A stretch of DNA of 39,548 bases from Neisseria gonorrhoeae (GTDB taxonomy: Bacteria; Pseudomonadota; Gammaproteobacteria; Burkholderiales; Neisseriaceae). Below the pieces are notes generated by a model. It saw only the letters and a list, made by a program, of their open reading frames with translations, made no database searches and was not told where the DNA came from. A program made the translations under genes and the position numbers. Every line of letters starts with the position of its first letter. The first letter of the stretch is position 1. The stretch covers positions 1-39,548 of the forward strand of contig NZ_QNRU01000019.1 in the NCBI RefSeq assembly GCF_003315235.1. The letters are read 5' to 3'. Below are positions 35,784-39,548 of the stretch, in pieces.

Positions 35784-36875
35784 ATGGAAAAGAGAAAAAT
35801 ACTGCCGCTGGCAATTTGTTTGGCGGCTTTGTCTGCCTGTACGGCGATGGAGGCCCGCACACCCCGGGCAAATGAAGCCCAAGCCCCCCGCGCGGATGAA
35901 ATGAAAAAAGAAAGCCGCCCCGCGTTTGACGCGGCAGCCGTACCGGTATCCGACAGCGGGTTTGCCGCCAATGCAAATGTCCGCCGTTTTGTGGACGATG
36001 AAGTCGGGAAAGGGGATTTTTCCCAGGCGGAATGGCAGGATTTTTTTGACAAAGCGGCTTACAAGGCGGACATCGTCAAGATTATGCACCGACCCTCCAC
36101 ATCGCGTCCGTGGTATGTGTTCCGCACGGGAAATTCGGGCAGGGCGAAATTTCACGGCGCGCGCAGGTTTTATGCGGAAAACCGCGCGGTTATCGATGAT
36201 GTGGCGCAAAAATACGGCGTGCCTGCCGAGCTTATCGTGGCGATTATCGGGATTGAAACGAATTACGGCAAAAATACGGGCAGCTTCCGTGTGGCGGACG
36301 CATTGGCGACCTTAGGCTTTGATTATCCCCGCCGCGCCGGGTTTTTCCAAAAAGAATTGGTCGAGCTTTTAAAGCTGGCAAAAGAAGAAGGCGGCGATGT
36401 TTTCGCCTTTAAGGGCAGCTATGCGGGCGCAATGGGTATGCCGCAATTTATGCCTTCGAGCTACCGGAAATGGGCGGTGGATTATGACGGGGACGGACAT
36501 CGGGATATATGGGGCAACGTCGGTGATGTCGCGGCATCGGTTGCCAATTATATGAAGCAGCACGGTTGGCGCACGGGCGGTAAAATGTTGGTGTCGGCGA
36601 CGTTGGCGCCGGGTGCGGATGTTCAGGCAATCATTGGCGAAAAAACCGCTCTGACGCGGACGGTGGCGGATTTGAAGGCGTACGGCATCATCCCCGGGGA
36701 AACGCTCGCAGATGATGAAAAGGCGGTTTTGTTCAAACTGGAAACCGCACCCGGCGTGTTTGAATATTATTTGGGCTTGAACAATTTTTATACGGTATGG
36801 CAGTACAACCACAGCCGGATGTATGTAACGGCGGTCAGGGACATTGCCAATTCGCTCGGCGGCCCGGGATTGTAA
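35784..36875 (+). CDS. mltB: Membrane-bound lytic murein transglycosylase B
   Basis: Outer-membrane lipoprotein that cleaves peptidoglycan glycan strands. The 363-residue product has a lipoprotein signal with Cys19 (LAALSAC), a charged repeat-like spacer (TPRANEAQAPRADE), then the family 3 domain with catalytic Glu158 in GIETNYG and the signatures AGAMGMPQFMPSSY and YDGDGHRDIW. The start at 35784 is set by the lipobox; the longer frame from 35709 lacks a signal. Ribosome site weak. Followed by a DUS-type terminator. Confidence 0.93.
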   Translation: MEKRKILPLAICLAALSACTAMEARTPRANEAQAPRADEMKKESRPAFDAAAVPVSDSGFAANANVRRFVDDEVGKGDFSQAEWQDFFDKAAYKADIVKIMHRPSTSRPWYVFRTGNSGRAKFHGARRFYAENRAVIDDVAQKYGVPAELIVAIIGIETNYGKNTGSFRVADALATLGFDYPRRAGFFQKELVELLKLAKEEGGDVFAFKGSYAGAMGMPQFMPSSYRKWAVDYDGDGHRDIWGNVGDVAASVANYMKQHGWRTGGKMLVSATLAPGADVQAIIGEKTALTRTVADLKAYGIIPGETLADDEKAVLFKLETAPGVFEYYLGLNNFYTVWQYNHSRMYVTAVRDIANSLGGPGL

Positions 36876-36883
36876 TGTTTTTT

Positions 36884-36924
36884 AAAATGCTGTCTGAACC
36901 ACGTTTCGGTTCAGACGGCATTTT
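36884..36924 (+). terminator. DUS-type terminator after mltB
   Basis: AAAATGCTGTCTGAACC (36884-36900) pairs with GGTTCAGACGGCATTTT (36908-36924) over 17 positions with one U-G pair, loop of 7, then more T's. Only the 3' arm is a perfect DUS. A further DUS (36980-36991) lies beside the gcr stop. Confidence 0.85.
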
Positions 36925-36997
36925 TGCATCCTTTTATGGGGATTTCCCGCATCAGGGCGGTATTCGGGGCGAATCCCGTTTCAGACGGCATTGCCGG

Positions 36998-39004
36998 TCA
37001 AGGCTTGTCCGAAGGAGGATGTCCCTGTCCTTTGGCGGGCGGGAGGAAAAGTATGCAAGGATTGCTTTTAATCTGATTCCAAAAACTTTTGATCAGGTTG
37101 CGGATGCTGCCGATTTTTGTGCCGCGCGAGCGCAGGGCGACGAAGAGGGCGAGGCTGAAGCTGACGCAGAGGTTGACCAAGCCGATGGCGAGGACGCTGA
37201 AAATGCCGAGTACGAATGTACCAAAGCCGACGTTGCCGCTGACGGCGGCATAGCCGAGGTTGGCGGAGGAAAAGGCGACGTGGCGGATGTCCAGCGGCAG
37301 CCCGAGGAGGTGTCCGAAATAGCCGGTCATACCCAAGAGCATTCCGAAGATGAAGTTGCCGACCAGCGAGCCGTAGTGTTTGTGGATGTAGGCGGCGAGG
37401 ACGCGGCGGGGCCCGGGGCGCATGATTTTACGCAGCAAGGGATTGAAGGGCAGGCGTTGGCGCAGGTTGAGGTAGTCGGCGCGGTTGTCGAAAAAACCTG
37501 CGATGATGCCGGAGCAGAACAGCCACAAGCCTGCAATAGCGGCATACCATAGGGTAGGATGATTGATGATGTCTATGGATTTGAACTGGTAGGCGGCGGT
37601 GTGGGCATCGAGTATGGGCAGCCGGTACAGATGGGCATAGCCGAACGATATGGCGCACGCCAAAAGGATGGCGATGGAAACGTTGCCGAAGACGGCGACG
37701 CTTTGGGAGCGGCATACGTCGATGAGGAGCTTGGAGAGTTTGTTGTCCACCGCTTTGCCGCCTTCGTTGAGATCGACCTGTTCGGCAAAGCTGGCGGCAG
37801 TCATCGCGGGCTGCTTGGTGGCGACGGTGCAGTGCAGCATATGGATGATCATAAAGCCGATGCCGTAGTTGAACCCAGCCGACAAGGAAGCGAGGAAGGG
37901 ACTGAGGTCGAGTGTGCCGATGCGGATTTTGAGCAGCGCCATCAGGGCGATGATGCCGCCGCCGCCTGCTGCCGAGTAGAACATTTTGAAATATTCTTTG
38001 CGGTTGCGGGTGATGTAGTGTTCGCCGTGGTGGCTTTTGTTTTCGGTAATGCTGCGGGCGAGCATACGGATGCTGCTGCGGCGCAGGTGGCGGGTGCTGT
38101 ATTGTTCGACCGCCGCGTAGATGAGGGAGTTCATCAGGGCGATGGTCAGGCGGTTGCTGTTGCCGGCACCGGTTTGTATGTCTGTGAGCAGCTTCAGACG
38201 GCCTACGGTCTGCCGGAGTCGTTCGAGCAGGTGGGCGACTTTGACCGACGAACCGGAGCCGGCGCCCGTCCCTTTGCGACGCAAATAGTCAATCTGGCTG
38301 AAACATTGGTCGAACATCACTTCGAGGTGGGCGGTGTCGTAAGGCGCGGTGCCGTTGCGGTAGTGTTCGACCAGTTTGGCGGTTTCGCGTTGGAGGGCGA
38401 CGAAGGAAGAATCGGCTTCCAGCAGGCGCGGGGCGATACGGATGAGATCGGGTTCGATGGCTTCGGATGCCGTCCAGACAGACAGCATTTCGATGGCGCG
38501 CAAACGCGCATCGGCAAGGCGGATGCCCGCCGTCTGCAATTTGGACGGCTCGGCGTGGCTACGGATGAGTTCGTATAAAACCAGCCATTGGCGGATATTG
38601 AGCGTTTGCAGCCATTTGTCGTCGTTTTCGGAATGGAAAAGATAAAGGAAGACTTCGCCCAAGTTGGCAAAATCTTTATATGACGGGTTGAAGCGTTCGT
38701 ATATGCGTATGCCCATTTCCCGGGCAAAGCTGTGGCGCGAGAAAATGCCGAGTTTGATGAGTGCCGGATAAATGTGTATTTGCGCGAGCCAGATGTAAAA
38801 ACACCGGCTGAAGCGGGACAGTAATTCCCTGTCTTGTTTGAATGTGTCGATAATCAGGTCGAAACGCTCCCCCGCACATTTTTTGCCGCCACGGCGCAAA
38901 AATTTAATCAATGCGTTGAGGACGTTGACAAAATCGGTATGTCCCAAGCTTTCCGAAAGCAGGGGACGCAGGTTTTGAGGGGTAATTTTCTTCATATCTG
39001 CCAT
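36998..39004 (-). CDS. gcr: Gcr-type 'site-specific recombinase' membrane protein
   Basis: A 668-residue protein of the family named after gonococcal Gcr. The N-terminal half (about 1-330) is soluble and helical; the C-terminal half has several membrane segments (GGGGIIALMALLKIRIG, FNYGIGFMIIHMLHCTVA, VSIAILLACAISFGYAHL, LWYAAIAGLWLFCSGIIAG and others) and ends in a basic tail. No tyrosine or serine recombinase motif is visible, so the recombinase label is historical and doubtful. ATG at 39004 (MADMKK) or 38995; neither has a strong ribosome site. Confidence 0.8.
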   Translation of the reverse strand: MADMKKITPQNLRPLLSESLGHTDFVNVLNALIKFLRRGGKKCAGERFDLIIDTFKQDRELLSRFSRCFYIWLAQIHIYPALIKLGIFSRHSFAREMGIRIYERFNPSYKDFANLGEVFLYLFHSENDDKWLQTLNIRQWLVLYELIRSHAEPSKLQTAGIRLADARLRAIEMLSVWTASEAIEPDLIRIAPRLLEADSSFVALQRETAKLVEHYRNGTAPYDTAHLEVMFDQCFSQIDYLRRKGTGAGSGSSVKVAHLLERLRQTVGRLKLLTDIQTGAGNSNRLTIALMNSLIYAAVEQYSTRHLRRSSIRMLARSITENKSHHGEHYITRNRKEYFKMFYSAAGGGGIIALMALLKIRIGTLDLSPFLASLSAGFNYGIGFMIIHMLHCTVATKQPAMTAASFAEQVDLNEGGKAVDNKLSKLLIDVCRSQSVAVFGNVSIAILLACAISFGYAHLYRLPILDAHTAAYQFKSIDIINHPTLWYAAIAGLWLFCSGIIAGFFDNRADYLNLRQRLPFNPLLRKIMRPGPRRVLAAYIHKHYGSLVGNFIFGMLLGMTGYFGHLLGLPLDIRHVAFSSANLGYAAVSGNVGFGTFVLGIFSVLAIGLVNLCVSFSLALFVALRSRGTKIGSIRNLIKSFWNQIKSNPCILFLPPAKGQGHPPSDKP

Positions 39005-39187
39005 TGTACCGCATCGGCAATCCGGCGTTAAACGCCCCGATGGCGGGGAGGGCGCATCTGCGGCGGGCGGCGCATTTTCCGCCGGTTTGAAATCAAACTA
39101 TATTAATGATATAATAAATATCGATAAATCAATCTGATAGAATAATCCGTATTGATTTTTAATTTTTTCGATTATAACAATTTCGGC
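39005..39187. other. AT-rich spacer between gcr and the IS1016-like sequence
   Basis: Contains the inverted repeat GTTTGA AA TCAAAC (39085-39098) and a run of TATAAT-like words (39099-39120) that could supply a gcr promoter leftward. No ORF seen. Confidence 0.35.
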
Positions 39188-39548
39188 GGGTCTGTACTAG
39201 ATTAGCAGATATGTTACCCTCGAAATATGAAGATAACACACTGCAAATTAAAGAAAGAAGTACAAAAAGAACCGCTCCGTTCTTTTGTACCGGAAGTTAC
39301 CGCCCGTTCTGCCGCCGATATTTTGGGTATCCATCCCGATTCGGCGGCACTGTTTTACCGTAAAATCCGCACGGTTGCCAACCATCGTTTGGCCTTGGCT
39401 GCCGATGAGGTTTTCGAGGGCCCCGCCGGGCCGGGCGCAAGCTGTTTCGGCGTACGGCGTAAAGGCAGACGCGGTCGCGGCGCGGCAGGAAAAGCGGTTG
39501 TCTTCGGCATTCCGAAACGCAACGGGCGGGCCTATACCGTTGCCGCGG
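39188..39548 (+). mobile_element. IS1016-like (IS1595 family) element, left part
   Basis: Starts about 39188 with GGGTCTGTACTAGATTAGC, which resembles the IS1016 terminal sequence as I remember it, and continues into the transposase frame to the window edge. The right end is not in the window. Boundary approximate. Confidence 0.55.
39227..39548 (+). CDS. IS1016-like transposase, partial, catalytic Asp lost
   Basis: ATG 39227 opens MKITHCKLKKEVQKEPLRSF, with VTARSAADILGIHPDSAALFYRKIR (the zinc-ribbon/helical N-terminal part is short as in IS1016) and ADEVFEG. The frame is open for 107 codons to the window edge. The IS1595-family active site normally reads near LDESYFGG; here it is PGASCFGV, so the first catalytic Asp is missing. 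RKGRRGRGAAGK follows as in active copies. Most changes in this stretch look like A/T to G/C. The copy is probably inactive although the frame is not yet broken. Family call from sequence memory. Confidence 0.75.
   Translation, partial: MKITHCKLKKEVQKEPLRSFVPEVTARSAADILGIHPDSAALFYRKIRTVANHRLALAADEVFEGPAGPGASCFGVRRKGRRGRGAAGKAVVFGIPKRNGRAYTVAA

Noticed and set aside
37559-38578. 339-codon open frame opposite gcr
   Set aside because: Overlaps gcr fully and shows only low-complexity composition.
39099-39125. Fur-box-like AT-rich word
   Set aside because: Only loosely matches the hexamer repeats; ordinary AT-rich promoter DNA is as likely.

Overview
The window comes from a pathogenic-lineage Neisseria chromosome. 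Evidence seen directly: many copies of the 10-12 base DNA uptake sequence (DUS, core GCCGTCTGAA), often as inverted pairs that double as terminators; a short Correia element; an IS5-family (IS1106-like) end at the left border; an IS1016-like transposase fragment at the right border; and a pilW-type pilotin. The formaldehyde gene adhC carries a frameshift. As I recall, adhC is non-functional in N. gonorrhoeae and intact in N. meningitidis, so a gonococcus is my best guess (inference, not proven).

Layout. 1-274: end of an IS1106-like element. 283-2510: tig and clpP (protein folding and proteolysis), + strand. 2509-6217: a leftward run ndk, rlmN, pilW, ispG (nucleotides, rRNA/tRNA methylation, type IV pili, isoprenoids), then zapE (division ATPase) to 7427. 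7430-7956: a gene-poor stretch with a broken small ORF. 7957-10460: an AT-richer, DUS-poor island with fghA, a frameshifted adhC and the divergent MerR-type regulator nmlR around a dyad promoter. 10656-15078: ihfB, rpsA, cmk and an SNF sodium symporter, all leftward. 15079-15551: AT-rich, with two tiny overlapping ORFs and hairpins. 15552-18288: rsuA and mltD. 18406-20867: a methyltransferase, mutM and a PlsC-like acyltransferase, rightward. 20868-21971: a Correia element, a small secreted-protein gene whose best start is out of frame, a candidate small RNA and the nrdA promoter. 21972-26108: nrdA, a hidden 49-residue membrane-protein ORF, nrdB and a yfaE-type ferredoxin (class Ia ribonucleotide reductase and its maintenance ferredoxin). 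26149-30247, leftward: ftsB, eno, a DUF4149 membrane protein, kdsA, panD and a small gene broken by an amber codon. 30320-34024: mfd with a roughly 95-residue low-complexity insertion built from palindromic repeats. 34209-36875: an acyl-CoA dehydrogenase and mltB. 36998-39004: the Gcr-type membrane protein. 39227-end: an IS1016-like transposase lacking its first catalytic aspartate.

Most of the window is core housekeeping. The unusual content lies in the spaces and decayed genes: the nrdA-nrdB mini-gene, the candidate sRNA before nrdA, the paired hairpins between eno and ftsB, the coupled mini-ORFs at 15.3 kb, the repeat-built insertion in Mfd, and four damaged reading frames (adhC, the 21.1-kb secreted protein, the 30-kb gene, the IS1016 transposase). 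No CRISPR array, tRNA or rRNA gene was recognised.
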